Part shown: one piece after another, positions 34,701 to 50,000 of the stretch
Position numbering within the stretch: the stretch's first letter is position 1
Layout: each line of letters begins with the position of its first letter
Source of the DNA: Papilionanthe hookeriana x Papilionanthe teres
Lineage: Eukaryota > Streptophyta > Magnoliopsida > Asparagales > Orchidaceae
Assembly: GCA_022702705.1 (NCBI GenBank)
Contig: CM040423.1
Location: 39,949,392 to 40,013,391 of the forward strand
DNA: 64,000 nt
Direction of reading: 5' to 3'
Translations under genes and position numbers: made by a program
The notes under the pieces: model-generated
Databases searched by the model: none
Told to the model about the DNA's origin: nothing
The model's input: the letters and a program-made list of their open reading frames with translations, nothing else

Positions 34701-37700
34701 GATTCATTTGATCTACTTATTGAATTTAAGGAGCCATTAATAAAATGAAAATAATACAACAAGAACAACAAATTTTTATCCCACAAGTGGGGTCTCCTAT
34801 TGAGTGTCATATTTTCATTTAATTCTAATAGATGAAGATCATTTTTTATACAATTTGCCCAAAGTCTTTTTAAGTCTACGTCTACTTTTCTTAACATAAG
34901 TCGAGCCTAAAACATCCAGTCTCCCAATAGGATTATTAGATGGTCGGTGTTTAATGGGATCAAACCATGTAAGACGACTCTCTAATCTTTTCTACAGCAG
35001 GAGTTACACCAACTCTATCACAGATATATTCAATTCGCATTTTACTAAGTGTCAAGCCACTCATCCACCTTTGCATTCTCATCTCAGCAGCACTTAATTT
35101 TATTTTACGCTTCTCTTTTAAAGCCTAACATTTTGCGCCAAAGAACATTGTAGGTCTCGCCGCCATCTTATAAAATTTTTCTTTAAGTATGATGGGTATT
35201 TTTCAATCACACAATAGGCCCGATGCATTCCTCCACTTCAACTAACCCACTTGAATTCTACTAATAACATCCCCATCAATATCCCCATCACTTTGAACTA
35301 TAGACCCGAGATATCTAAAATGATCACACCTTATAATGATTTGCTCGCCCATAGTTGCAACTCTGCCATTAGAGTATGACTACTAAAATTACATTCTATG
35401 TATTCAGTTTTAGTTCTACTCAAACGAAAGCCTTTAGACTCCAATGTCGACCTCCATAATTCAAGTTTTTTTCGAACTCTTTCTCTAGTATTATCCACAA
35501 GAAATATATCATCAATGAAAAACATACAAGGTACATCCTCCTGTAAATGTCCAGTACGAGCATCCATTTCTAAAGCAAAAAGATATGGGGCTTAAAGCCG
35601 ATCCATGATGTAATCCAACTGAAATAGGAAAATACTTGGTCAAACCTCCTCTTGTTTGAACACAAGTAACAATTCTAGTATACATATTTTAATGACTTGA
35701 ATATAAGTCATATCAACACCTTTCTTCTCTAGAACTCTCCAAAAAACTTCTCTAGAACTTTATGATAAATTCTTTCTAAATCAATAAAATCATATGTAGA
35801 TTCTTCTTGTTGTCTCTGTACTTCTCTATCAAACATCTCAATAAATGCATAGCTTCCATAGAAGACCTGCCCGACAGAATCCAAACTAATTATTAGAAAT
35901 TTTTGTATCACGTCTTAACCTATATTCAATTACCCTCTCCCATAATTTTAAAATTTGACACATCAACTTAACTTCTTTATAATTTGCATCCTCTTGTGCA
36001 TCCCCTTTATTCTTAAAAATGGGGGCCTAAATACTCTTCCTCCACTCCTCGAGCATTCTTCTAGTTTTTGAGATAATATTAAAGAGTTTAGTAAACCAAG
36101 AAACTCTTCAATCTCCAAAATATTTTAACATTTCAATTGGGATATCATCAGTTCATACAGATTTTCCACCCTTGGTTTTCTTTAAAGCCTCATCAACTTA
36201 TAATTTATCACCCGATGATCCGATTAAGATGAAAATTTGTAAAATAAAGAATACAACAAAATATTGAACACCTAAGTTATAATATTGAACAACAAATTAT
36301 AAGTCTACAACCAATTTTTATAACACAACTTATAATTTATATTTTCTTGCACATTATTATTTTATCGCTAACTATTTTTATTCATAAATTTTTTTTTTGT
36401 TCTTCAAGTTCATCTTATGCCACTTGTTTAATAGTGTTTGTTACGTTATCGTACATAGAATTCACTTCTTAATAAATATCACAAATCTTGAAACATTGAA
36501 GTTTACTTATAAAAATAATTTTATTTGTATCTTTTAGGTGTTCAATATTTTGTTGTATTCTTTATTTTACAAATTTTCATCTTAAAATTTAGATTTATTA
36601 ATTAATTGATGTTGAGTACTTAAATTTTCATTTGGAATAATCTTACAATTTTTACACTCTTGACGATTTTTTTTTCATAAGCAAATAATCAATTTGTATT
36701 TTATTAGATCCATTCTTGTAAGTAATAACATGCTCATCTCTTTTCTTAAATAAAGTACTAGCAATAACAAAATTATATGCTAAAGTAAAATTTAAAATTA
36801 TTCTGCATTCTTTATTAATCACATTAAAACCATAGCCACCATGAATATTTTTAAAATCTTCCATCAATTTACCAACATATTCATTTAAATTCTCTCAAAT
36901 AATAAATTCTTTCTTAAAGAGGTATCATTTGTATTAATTTTTATAAGTCATTCCAAATTTTTTTCTTTTGAATTTGTATCTAAACCTACTTGATGAGCAT
37001 AATCATTTATAATATTAAAAATTTTAGTATCAATAGCAGTCTTTAATGCTATAATTCTATCTCAAATTCTGTTAATTTTTATAATATTATCTTTAAAATT
37101 TTATCTATAATTACACCAACACCATTTCTAGTATGACTCCTACATGAATATCAAAGTTTAATACTTATGCTATCAATCTCTTTAGTCTTTTCTTCAACCC
37201 ATTTTGTTTGTTGAATGCATAAAATATTTATCTTCCTACAAACCATAATATTAACTAATTCCATTAATTTGCTTTTGAGAGTATCTATTTTCCAAGATCT
37301 TATCTTAATATTAGTTCCGTGGCTTAACTTCTTTACCCACATCCGTTTGTAATGTGGGATTTCTTGCTTATTGGACACCACACCCGCGCTAGTGTTGAAG
37401 TTCTTGCACACTTTTCATTGTATCTAGAGCATACAATGCGTCGCTTTTACGGGATGCCCTAGTATCTTCACAAGGATTTAAAGGATTCATGTCATGATTT
37501 TTTAACAAATTTTACGTTGGCTATTGACTATCTAACTCTATCGTTCACTTTTTGCATCTGGAACTTGAGACTTGACAATGGCTATATGATAACAAACAAA
37601 AGTAAGCTTGAAATTTTTTATTTTTCATGATAAAATCTGTTGCCATATAATGTTATTTGATGTCCTAATCCTAGTTGAGTTATAATTCAAGCTTTAGAGA

Positions 37701-37961
37701 AGAGACTCAAAGCAATGTGTTCGTTGATTTTTCGTTGAAATTATTTGGTAATGTAATTGTTCTAATTTGAAAGTTTTTGATTTACTTCTTAAACCAAAGT
37801 AATTGAATAGATTATAATTTTCAATTTTGAAAGGTTTTGATTTACTTCTTAAACCAAAGTGATACTATATATAGATATATATATCTATATCTATATATAT
37901 ATATACATACATACATACATATATAGATACATACACACATACGCGCGCGCGCGCGCGCGCG

Positions 37962-38048
<87 letters not shown>

Positions 38049-38052
38049 AGAT

Positions 38053-38091
<39 letters not shown>

Positions 38092-41000
38092 TATATATAG
38101 ATAGATAGATATATATATATTGTTGTTACTATTATTATTCTTATTAGCATGAAAGTTTTGAATTTTTTTTTTCCAAAATCAAACTTCTGGATTTTGTTTG
38201 AGTAAATCTCAAGTAACTTCCTATATTAGCTTAGATATAGACTTTGAGTTCATGTTTTGATGAAAATTACTTACTTTTTCCCATAATTAATCTGTAGCAG
38301 AACTATTTGCTGTCTTGTCAAAGGGTTGCATGCATACGTTACTGTCCAAACAATCATGAGTTTAAATTTTAAAAACTGCGTACAAGAATTTTACACTAAT
38401 TTTCAGGGTAGTTTTATATCAGCATTCACACATCTTTAACACTCACAATGTAAAAATTGTTTAAATCACCTTGGTAGTAATACTTTGTGTTCATGGATTC
38501 TTTATGAAGTAGTTGTTCATAGTTATAATTAGGAATACTTACATAACACCACTCAATTCCTATGTATTTACATGTCTAAAACCTAAACTTAATTTTTTAC
38601 ACATACGCCTCTTTACCTATCCCTGACAAGGAGTATTTCACTTTTAAAAAGTTATAATAGTGATATTTTTTAGGCATAATTACATACATAACACCACTCA
38701 AAGCATTGCCTATGTTTGAGCTACCGAACCGTTGTATTTACACGTGCCACTATGAAACCTTTGAGAATTTTATAAAAATGAAAAATATGGTGAGGGTTTT
38801 ATTATGAATTTTGACATTTGAGTGAGAATTTGAAAAATTGATGAAAGTGTGTGTTAGATTTGTAAATAGCAATGTTTCGGGTGCTATGTATATAATTGCC
38901 CCTATTTTTTATGTGATGAAAGATTTGAGTGTTATAAACGGAAATGGTAAAGTTTTGGTGTTAAATATGTAAATACATAGGAATTGGGTGGTATGCATGT
39001 AAATGCCCCTATAATCTATTATGGTTGCTTTGTTTTCATATGGTGTTAGTGGCATGATCAAAACAACTTATATGCTATTGACTATTATTTTTCCTTTGAC
39101 AGAGGCTAGTTCGATTGACAATGGAGCACCCACAATACAGAAGAAACTATTATTGTGACGCTTATAATAAGGTTTTTCTTTACCTTCGTTGTCACATTTG
39201 TTATTAGATTTTAGTTATAGTGTTATATTTGAGATCACATCAAAGCTATGACTAACTTTTTAAAAGTGAAATACCTGGTTTTTAAGACCAATGTGTTATA
39301 AATTTAAATATCAAACTTTAGGTGTTAGATATGTAAATGCATAAGAATTGTGATATGTATACAAATTTCCCAAACGATTTTCTATTGTGTCCGGGACTTC
39401 TATCTTTCACATTTTGCAGTCATGCTGTCCTAAACTATTGATGGTTAAACACAATATCTCGTGCTATTTTTTCAGCCTTTTGTCTTTTTCATGAAAAATG
39501 GCTCTTTTTTTAAAATAGTGAACTTTAGTCGCATCAACATGCCTTTCCCTCTATTAGAAAACTTTCATATCCGTCAGTTGGAAAGATGATTAATATCATA
39601 TAGATTTATTTTGGGATTACACTTGATTGTAACAAGTTGAATTCTACGTTTAAAATTCTTGTATCTTTGTTTAATTTTTTATTTCTTTAAAAGAAATCCT
39701 TGTGAAATGCACGGTATATTCTATTTTTATATGAATATGTAGCTTTTGTTTTTGTCATAAAAAAGATCTGCATGTTCCTATGAAAATATCAGTGCAGTTT
39801 TTTGGCGTTTGCAGATGTTTTGTCTTACTTTTTGTTATTATATTGAATTCTGGATGAAGATACACACAGAAGGATAACAATTAAGAGAGGAAGGTTGGGG
39901 GTGGGGTGATTCAACTTACCTTTTGGAAAAAAGATGGGGACGTCTTTATAGGGGACTATGATACAGAAAAGGAAAAAGAGTCGATTTATGCTTTCGTGTT
40001 GGACAGTTTGATCTTTAGGATTGTATGGGACCTATGTATGATGATATATTTGTACATGTTTGTAAGTTAAAATGGCAATTGAGATGGTGTATTGTGCTTA
40101 GGATTAGTTGAGGGAAATCTTTTTCAGTGCTAGGATGCGATATTGTTTGTTGATAGCGGACTTGTAAAATTCTGATTAAGTGGATACTTCGAGTAAAGTG
40201 TCAAAATAGTCCTCTGACCAATTACATGGGGCTATTTTAGTCCTAGAGTAAATAAAAGTGTTAAATTAGTCGCCATGCTCTTTTAAAATGAGCTGAAATA
40301 GTCCATGTGGAGGATTATTTTAACTCCTAGTGAAAAAAAACTGTAGACTAAATTGACATTTTATGACTCTGAGACTAGAATGACTCCTTTGCAGAAAGTC
40401 GGGTACCATTTTGACACGTATATCTAAATACTTTAGACAGTTTGAGGGACACATTTCAGACTTGTATCCATCTGGTGTATTATAGATTTTTGACATCATA
40501 TTTAGCACGTAAATTTGAATTTCAATTGCTATCTTTCCAACTTCTCTCTTTTCAAATGCCTGAATTTTCGATCCTTTGATGCTAACAATTTCTTATATAG
40601 TCAGCCTGTGGGATTTTACTGAAAAGGGTGGTTGTTGATTTGCAAATTGGTAGTACTATAAAATCTACTTCTTTGATGCGCACCATAGCTCAACTTTTTG
40701 AAGCATCCATCATTAAGAAAGTTACATATGAAATTGGCTTTCATAATCACGTATTCAAACCTTACTAATTCATTTAGTTTTTTTATACCCCTTGGTTGGC
40801 ATTGCGACAAGGTAACACTTTTTAAAGAGATTAAATTAGCAAACTAATGTATTTTAAGGATTTAGCAAGAAAAGTAAATTTTATTGATTACTAAATTATC
40901 CTCGTAGTACTTACTAGTTAGGGGATTATTTCTTTTAAAATAGTTATTTTCAATCTCCATTATGTGGCTAACATGTTTTTCAATGAATAATTGTTTATTT

Positions 41001-44000
41001 TATTTTATTCAGGACTGGATTGTTGTGCCACTGGGTGATATGTCCGAGGCAACGAAGTCAAGCGGCGGCATGCTTTCTGTTGATTGCGAGATGGTTCTAT
41101 GCAATGATGGTACCGAGGAGGTCGTGAAAGTATGCGCAGTGGATAATAAATTAAAGGTTTCCATAATGCATTGTGTAAAAGGTTTTCTTAGACTACGCAT
41201 GCATTATCCTTTTTCTTCAGTACCTTCTGAATTGATATATTAAGTAAAATCTTCAGGTTAAACTAGACAAAATTGTGAATCCCAACAAATCTATTTCTGA
41301 TTATAGAACAGAGATAACTGGAGTTTCAGCTAAAGATTTGGTGGGAGTTACATGTTCCTTGGTTGATATACAGGTAGCAATAGCTGTTTTGTTCTATTTT
41401 ATTGTGGAGAATTCTGTTCTAAACTGAACTTTTGTAGGGGTCTATGAAGAAGCTTTTGAAGCATGGAACTATTCTAGTTGGTCATAGTGCGCATAATGAT
41501 TTGCGAGGTAATTATACTTGACAACTATAGTTCAATACATCTGTATATTTGAGTTTCTCTTTTAATTGTAAATTTTATTTTGTAACATTCTGATTTAACT
41601 ATTGTAACATTTATAGCATTAAAAATTGCACACCATCGAGTGATTGATACATCATACATCTTCAAGTACTCGGATGTCCGTCCTACTTATACACCTTCAC
41701 TGAACAGTCTGTGTAAGGCAAGCTTTAGATTCAAAGTTATAATTGTTAAGGATTTCAGCCATTAATGTTTCTCATGTCTTGTCACCTGCGACTTTTTATT
41801 GAACATAATCTGCTTGCCTATTCTTTCCTTTTTTCCTCAACCTTGTTGCAGCACCATGATACGCCATCTGTATTCTTAGATTATACTTGGATTAAGGCCA
41901 TCATGTGATCATATATCATGACTTAGATGGATTTTAGCCCAGAAAAATGGGTTGGTGTAAGTTTAACTATGTTACTTAAATTTGAAGTTATGGTTTTTTA
42001 TGTGGTGGAAATTCCCAATTTGATGGCCTTGGACTAATAGACTTACTTGTGTTAATAACATTGAAGGAAGAATGGCATGTTTAGAAGTATGAAGATCAAA
42101 CATGAAATTCATATGTAGCTGCAATGGAAGCAATTTGTGCTGGAATTGCTGCGTCTATCCAGTTTGCTGACACTACCTTGTTTCATAACATTTTTTGTTA
42201 TATATGGAACCCATTTTTTGCTATTGACACTCCATAATGTTACCAAAATTTTTGTCTTCTACTTTTTTACAACTTCAAATCCCATATATATAGATAGGTT
42301 AATTTTTAAAAGGAAATAGACTCGCATACCTAAAATGAGAGTTTAAATGTTTGAGTGCTTGGTGGTCGTCGTTTAAGATGATTTTATTTATTTATTTATT
42401 TATTTTTTTATTTTTTGCATTAGGTATTCCTCCAATATGTTGCGGAGCTTGTACAATAATGTTTAGATTTTGTTCATATGCTGTCTATGCCTCATTAAGT
42501 TTAACGTTGAAGAATTCTATAGAGTGATTTTCTTGGGTAAAACAATACTTTTCTTGATTATAAAGGCATCAAAGTTTAATTGCATAAACTCTGATTGGTT
42601 CTTGGGTGAATAAGAATTGATGCTAAGTTGAGATTATCTTTTAGGAGCACTAAACTTTCATTCTATTTTGATCCCAATATAAAATTTTCATTCTTATAAC
42701 CAATTGTGAGCGGCAAAACAAGCATGCTAAAATTATGAATGAAATGACGATAGTAAATTGTGAGACTATGGAAGCTTTAAACCTCATGAACATTTTGTGG
42801 GCATTAACAAATTTCATTGATAATTAAACTGGGTAACAACACCTGGCAGTGTTAAATTCATACTTCCTTGAATTGAGTGGCATTTTATATTGTTCCAATA
42901 CTTTCAGGATCTTTTTTCAAACCCAATATTTGCTTCTCTTTCCCCTTGCCATAATTCAATGTCATCAAAATATATGGCAGCGAACTTATCTGTAAGAGGT
43001 TTCATGATTTAGTTTATCAGTAGCCGCTTAAAATTGTTTAGTGTATTGCACAATTTTGAGGGCACGAACTTCCATTCGTACGAGTCAGTTGTAGTTTTGA
43101 ACGTGATGATTGTTGCTCTTGAGATCCAGCTTAGAAAGCATGTTTGATCCATCAAGCTTCCCCAAGATGCTTTTTTTTAGTGAATATGAAAGTGATCTTG
43201 GCTGTAATTTTGTTGATGCCTTGACTTTCCACACGCTTTTGCTGAGGTACCTTGCTTCTCGTATCTAATAATGTTTGTGCAACGCATGGGCTAAAACTCA
43301 CGGGACTAGTCTGGCTAATAGTTCATCAGGAGGGCCTTGTAAAATCTCCCGCTCCTGTTGGTCCACGTGGTAGTGCGGTAGATTTGGTAGATTAGAGCCC
43401 GAGATCAAATCAATGTTGGGTTATACATCGCATGTTGGTGATAATGCATTTGGTATGTCTGTGTCATGGAGATTTAGAATTTAGCAAGTATATTATCAAT
43501 TTTAGGAGGCGTACTCAGGGACTAGGAAATTTAAAAATGTGGGCTTTATCTGGTTGCAAGACGAAGCTGTACAATCTCCTATTGTTTTCATTGGAATGAA
43601 TAGCTATTGTTATTTTAACAATTTATAGCTTTGACATATTAGTGTCATGGTTAACCAAGAAGACGCCAATCCTGTGCAACATCATGGGCAAATTCATCTT
43701 GATAAAATGTACTGATAAATAATGGATCAATGCATACTTTCTTGATCTAGTTGATTTTATAGGGAGCGGGTTGATTTTTAGTGGGTAGGTTAAGAGTACA
43801 AATTAACATTTTGGAAGCCATGTTCCCTTAGCTTCTGTTGTCAGTAATGTGTTGCAAATCTCCTATTGAATGGTACAGTGAGTACGAAACATAGAGTGAC
43901 ATTATAGTAGAGATCTTCTGTAATAACCCGAATTCTCATCCTTTGAATTATCCTCCTTTTTCTCCTAATGTCATCATGGTTTTTTCCCATTGATGTAACT

Positions 44001-47000
44001 TCTCAGGAACTCGCCCGCTCAGGATTACTCTCACATGAGCATGCTTAACTTTGGAGTTTCTGACGAAATTCAAACCGTTACACCAAAAGGCACCTCGATG
44101 TTTAAGAGTTCAAATTCGTCATATTCAAGGAGTTTCACATCTTGGTGGTCTTCTTCGATGAAATTAGTCGCCTTGTTGTTCTCCTCTTTAACTTCACACT
44201 TTCTATCATTATGGCTTTCTTTGCCCACCAAGTTCAACTTTGAGTTGTGGGCATTAACTTGACTTATGTCTTATTTGATTACATCGATACCAATGAATTT
44301 TCACAGCTTTAACATAACGATTTGCCTTAGCAGGTGATGCTGCACTCTTCTCTCTGCAATCCACCTGACTTATGATGGTGGCTTTGGACAACTTTCAGGC
44401 GGATTTTAGTGCTCTGGGATAATAGGACACTGTTATTTTGGTTAATGGAGGTTCTTGCGGGCATTGAGGTGATAAAACCTCATATATTGCTTAATTGGGT
44501 GGCCCCTCTGCTAATATTGTTGGCATTATGTACTCATAATCAATCGATAGAAAATGTTTATTTAGCAACCTTAGTATTCAAGTCCAGGAGTGGATGTGGC
44601 GCTTGCCTTCTTGTCATTGGTGACTCTGTAGTTGCTCCCACCAAGTAATACCTTTTAAGCTTGTAGATAGCCAACTTTTCTAGTTTGTCATTCTTTGCGG
44701 CTGTTTGGTAACAGAATTAGTAAATTCTGTAAATCTGGGTTTAATATGTCCTGGCAACACCAAGATTTCGAAAATCTGGAATCTAAGACAACTGAGAGAA
44801 ACTGGATTACTAGATTCGGGATTTAAATTTGCCATTTTCTTTATTTGGCAAAATTTAATTTAAACTTAAATGTGTGACCAAACAGCCTTTTTATATGTCC
44901 ATGCAATCAAATAAGGTTTCTACTAATTTAAGCCTATCTATACTTACAATGTGCTTGTGGCCATTGAAGTGAGGAATAACAAAATTGAGCTCAAAATTCT
45001 CACTAATGAGGATGATTGAAGTTTGGATGGTGGACATGACATCATTTGTTAAAGGCCGTGCCTCCACTTCAGAATTGATATTAACTTAGGAAAGTCACGC
45101 ATCTATCTCTGATGGGGCGAAGAATCTGAACTAGATCATTGATAATCATGTGCCTTCCCACATGTTGGGGTAGTAGCTTATCCAAGAACCTCCATGGAGA
45201 AGCTTGGCGGATGTCTTGTTAATAGACAAAGGGTCTATTTGGCTTGGCAAAACGGTTGCGGCGTAGTTTCAAAACAGAATTTCTTTTATTTAGAAAAGTT
45301 GGTGTGGCAGCGTGTTTGACAACACGGCGATAAACGCGGGCACTGCGTAAGACCTCGCGGTCCGCGTTTGTTATGTTATTTTTCCTCTCCCTGCTCTCAT
45401 GTCTCTACCATAGCTCCTTTGCGTCTCTGCCTCTCTTGTTTCTTTGTTTCTCTTGCGTGGCGTCTTTGCCCTAAGGCCATCTCCTCTCTCCCATTTGTGC
45501 CATAAGAACACGGTATCCTCTATCATTTTTCTTTGCAATTTGAGGTTGATTTGGAATGCGTGGCTTTCTCTATACGATTTGTGGCTTTGTTTTATCGTGA
45601 ATTCGATATTTCATTACAACGAAAATGGGATTTTTATTTTGGTATCCTTTGCCATGTTTTTTTGCTATTTGTGCTCTTTGCTCTACTCGGTTTGTGGTTT
45701 AGGGTCTTTTGTGACTTGTTTTTTTCGGTTTGTGACCTCTTGAATAAGGGCCTGTTTGGTTCGGCTTCGAACCCCTGCGGCGCGGTTGGTCGACGCGAAG
45801 TCGAGTGAAGATGGGAGGCGCAGCCGACTGATTCGCGGCAGATTGCCGCAAAGTGGCCTTAAAGCGGACCGCGGGATAACCCCCGCGGTCCCGACTTCGA
45901 CGCGGCTTTGAACATTTTTTTCTCTCGCTGCCCTCGCTCCGCCGCGCCCTCAATTTCCCTCAGCCCTAGACCTTCGCGGCGCGGTTGGTCGACGCGAAGT
46001 CGAGTGAAGATGGGAGGCGCAGCCGACGGATTCGCGGCAGATTGCCGCGAAGTGGCCTTAAAGCGGACCGCGGGATAACCCCCGCGGTCCCGACTTCGAC
46101 GCGGCTTTGAACATTTTTTTCTCTCGCTGCCCTCGCTCCGCCGCGCCCTCGATTTCCCTCTGCCCTAGACCTTCTCTCGCGAGCCGACGGTCTCTCCTCT
46201 TCCTCGACCGAGAAAAGATCGAATCCAAGGTAACCTACCTTCGATCCTTCTCTCCCGAATCCAAGGTAACCTACCTTCTCTGCGGTGCATTTCTCGTGTA
46301 CGAGTATCGGTGATGCAAAGCTGGCGGCACTTGTGCTCGCATCAGCGAGCTATGGGGGCGATCTAGGAAGAAGGCTGAGGGGCGGGGAGGCGGTGCTTCT
46401 CTTCTACGATATCGAAGCCGACGAGGGGTCTCGTGCGCTTGATCTCCCGCCTAGTTTGCGCCTTGCTGTTTGTGCTTATGTTGAGTGCTAGTGCTGGTAA
46501 ATGAGTATGCTTGATTTGCCATGAGTTCTCTGGCTGAAATCTGGGCGGCTTGATTTGTTATTCCAGGTTCAAAGGTACATTCAGGACTGATTTTTGAAAG
46601 AGTAAAGCATTTGTGAATTCTGTTATTTTGATTTTTGACATTCGTTGCATAGGGAAGCGTTCTGGTTTTAATTTGTTTGCTTTAACATTAGTGGAGTTAA
46701 TCTGATTTTTTCCCCAAATCTTAGAACCTCTTGTCTTGAATACTTAGTATATGGTTCGTTTCCTAACTGTTCGCAACTTTAGCTTAGCATAAATTCTTGA
46801 GCTATAAACCCGCTAGCTGGGCAATAGGTAGCTAGAAGGGGATGTATTATTGGGGCATGTACATATATTTAACGTCTAAATTTTAACATATACATCATCT
46901 ATTATTATGTTAACTTCATTAACTCTTTTAATGAGTGTATTGCCTACATTTGTTTTTCTTTTTTGGAATGTGCTTATAGTAATTACACAAAGGATATTTT

Positions 47001-50000
47001 CATTCAAAAAAGAGCTGCTAGTCATTTTGAAAGTCATATATCAATGCCTTTTGCCCCTAATGTTTAAGTTATTTCTTTTCCAAATATAGTCAATCTATGT
47101 GCTTGTTTTAATATATAAAATTTATAAAAATTTTATGTCTATTAATCTCATATTTATATAAATAAATCGAAAATTTAAAATAATTTTAATAAACAGGGGC
47201 AGTTTGGTCATTTTTACATGATAAAGGCTCGCATGACGATTTCACGCTAGTTAAACCAAACAGACAACCAACCTTTCCACAATTGCTTTCCGCAGTGATT
47301 CAGGAAGCACATGAATTCTGATTGAAAGTTGAAATCTATGACGAACCAAACAGTTCCTAAATGAATTTGAGATTTGTGGACTCTAAAATGGTTGGAATTG
47401 GATTTTGTGACCTAGAATGAATAGACTTGGAATGTGCTTATCTCTGTGGATTCTGGAGGCTGGAAAGCCCTTTTTGGTTTATGGCCTTTGTATATGCTTC
47501 ATTTCTTGTTTTGGTTGATTTGGTTGTCTTCTTTCTTGAATGGAATGTTTTGATGCAAAACCAAAATAAATGGATGGTTTTCGGCTTTAGGAAATTGATG
47601 GGTTGGAGGCAGTGAATTTGACTTGGGATTATGGGTAATTGTTCAATAATGTTGTTTTGTGGATGTTTTTGGAAGACATGGGATAACATTTCACTGAGTG
47701 AGATGGGGGTGTGAATGTCATTAAATGCTCTCAGGTTTGAGGCCTTTGAAGGCCGTGGGAGTGGTATTGGTGGTGTGTTGATTGTGTGGTGGTGTTGGTG
47801 TGATGGTGGTGGTGTGTTTGTATTGATGATATGATGGTGGTGTGTATACATGAGAGTGGTGGTGGTGGTATGTTGATGGTGTGGTAGTGGTGGTGGTGGT
47901 GGTGTGCTGGTTTGATGATATGATGGTGGTGTGTTTGTGTTGATGTTATGGTGGTGGTATTTTTGGTGAAGTGTTAATAGATTTCAGATGTTTCTTTTAT
48001 GTTACCTTTTCGAGTTTTGGAATTTTAATTGAGATTTTATGTTTTCATGAGATAACCTCTTATTACGTGCCACACATTTATGTTGCTTGGTTCTTTTCAT
48101 TATAATAGTCTTCATGGTAAATAAAAAAGAAATCGGTTTGTCGACCATTTGTGACAAAGTGTTGAAGCTAATATTTTGAAATCTTTGTCTTAAAGAGGTT
48201 GAATTGGGAAACATGTCAACCACGTACTTTAACAAGGAAGGATGACATAATATAGTAAAAAGGTTCAAGGCAAGCACAGGGAATATGATTAAATGCAATT
48301 AAAAAATAAGCTGGATCAATTGAAAAATGACTGAAAAATATGGAAAAAGTTAAAATGATGATCCACCGGCTTGGTTTGGGATCCGGTAAACCAAACTATT
48401 GATATTTCGGAAGAGGTGGGCCGAGAGATTGTAGGTGAGAATTTATGAAACTTCCAATTCTTCATAGTTTTTTTTTTTTATTTTTTTTATTTTTTTTAAC
48501 AATTACATCATGTCATTAATCCATTAATTTGTAAGTCGTGTCAAATGCCAACAAAATTAAATTCAGCGGCATTAACTCTAAGCTTAAAGAAAAGTTGGAT
48601 CGTATGTTTGATAGAGTCGTGGTCACGAGTAATCGTGTTTGAGCCACAAGCGAGAGAGGTTTGCTGACATAGCTGAGCATGCAAATGTCGGGCAAACTGC
48701 TGCCTCTAATGAACGCCCCAACCCTAACTTCAATGAAGTTGAATTTACTAGTCGATCAAAGCATCTTAGGGTTGAGAAAAAGAAAAAATGATGGCGCTGT
48801 TTTAATTAGAAGCTGAATTTTATTGTTGTTTCACGCACCAATGACCCTAGAACATCACAAGCAAATTCTTTTTAGCAAGTGATGTGAATTTTGGAAGCAA
48901 CTCCAGAAATTTATGAGATGTCGTTTTACTTGTTCTCTATGAATTTGCTTTAAGACGCAATCCGGAGAGTGTTCTTTGTCATTGACTCCTGATCGTTGGG
49001 TTAGTTACTTGTGTTATTTTCATGACAATCGAAATGCATTTATTTTATTTGTTGGACAATTTATTTTATATTTTTATGAGGATATTATTTATGATATTTT
49101 TAATATGTTTGAGTTTTATTTCTTAGATAAATATGAATAACATGAATAGAGAAAGATGCAGAAGAAGTATTGTATCTGTATTATGCTTTATGATTGAATA
49201 TTACAACTCATATATTGACATGCACATATAGGTCATACGTGGGTTGGGGAGTTGTTTGCAAGTTACACGACAAGATTTAACAATATATTTTGTTTGACAC
49301 AGCTCGTATTCATTGATCTATCGTAGGAATTGCACATGAATTATGGACTTCATAACTCCTCCAGGATGACTTCCAGATAAGTGTTAGTCATAGCCCTCAA
49401 CATTTTATCACACAATGAATCTATGAGAGGAGCCAACTCTAAAACTTTTATTTTTACATACATACCACTCAATTGTTATTTATTTTCAAATCTAACTCTT
49501 AAACTTTACTTTTTATATTTATACCATCCAATATTCGTTTATCACATCAAAACTAGAGACAGTTTTAACTTTTAAAAAGTGAAATACACCTCATGCATAG
49601 GTAAGATAATGTATACGTAAATATTTAAGTTTAGGTGTCAGATAAGTGTTAATCATAAACCTCTACATTTTATCACATAATGAATCTATGAGAGGAGCCA
49701 ACACCTAAATTTTGCGTTTTTTACATACATACCACTCGATTGTTATGTATTTACAAATCTAACTCTTAAACTTCACTTTTCATATTTATACCATCCAATT
49801 TTTGTTTATCACATCAAAACTAGAGACACTTATAACATTTAAAAAGTGAAATACACCTCATGCATAGGTAAGATAATGTATACGTAAATGTTGGAGTTTA
49901 GGTGTCAGATAAGTGTTAGTCATAAACCTCTACATTTTATCACAGAATGAATCTATGAGAGGAGACAACTCCTAACATACATACCACTCAATTGCTATGA

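Larger units (their letters stand above)
32245..39102 (+). other. SDN intron 3 (6.9 kb), transposon-filled
   Basis: From left to right: a four-level nested MITE/SINE/MULE insertion (32275-33270), an AT-rich gap (33270-33754), two antisense RTE LINE copies (33770-34594 and 34755-about 37450), a compound microsatellite (37865-38120) and a family-1 MITE carrying a family-2 MITE (38531-39010). Exon 3 splices in phase to exon 4, so no host exon is missing. Confidence 0.85.

Noticed and set aside
37842..38150. 102-codon minus-strand frame of Tyr/Ile repeats
   Set aside because: It is the compound microsatellite read as protein.
44035..44648. Open frames of 75-79 codons in SDN intron 8
   Set aside because: May be antisense to the decayed gypsy element; no motif on either strand strong enough to name.
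45444..45808. Overlapping Phe/Leu-rich frames of 91-99 codons before the 199-bp duplication
   Set aside because: T-rich composition in an intron; two overlapping frames with similar hydrophobic content and no homologue I recognise.
47438..47851. 137-codon minus-strand His/Thr/Pro-rich frame
   Set aside because: Mostly the GGTGGT minisatellite; no family resemblance.
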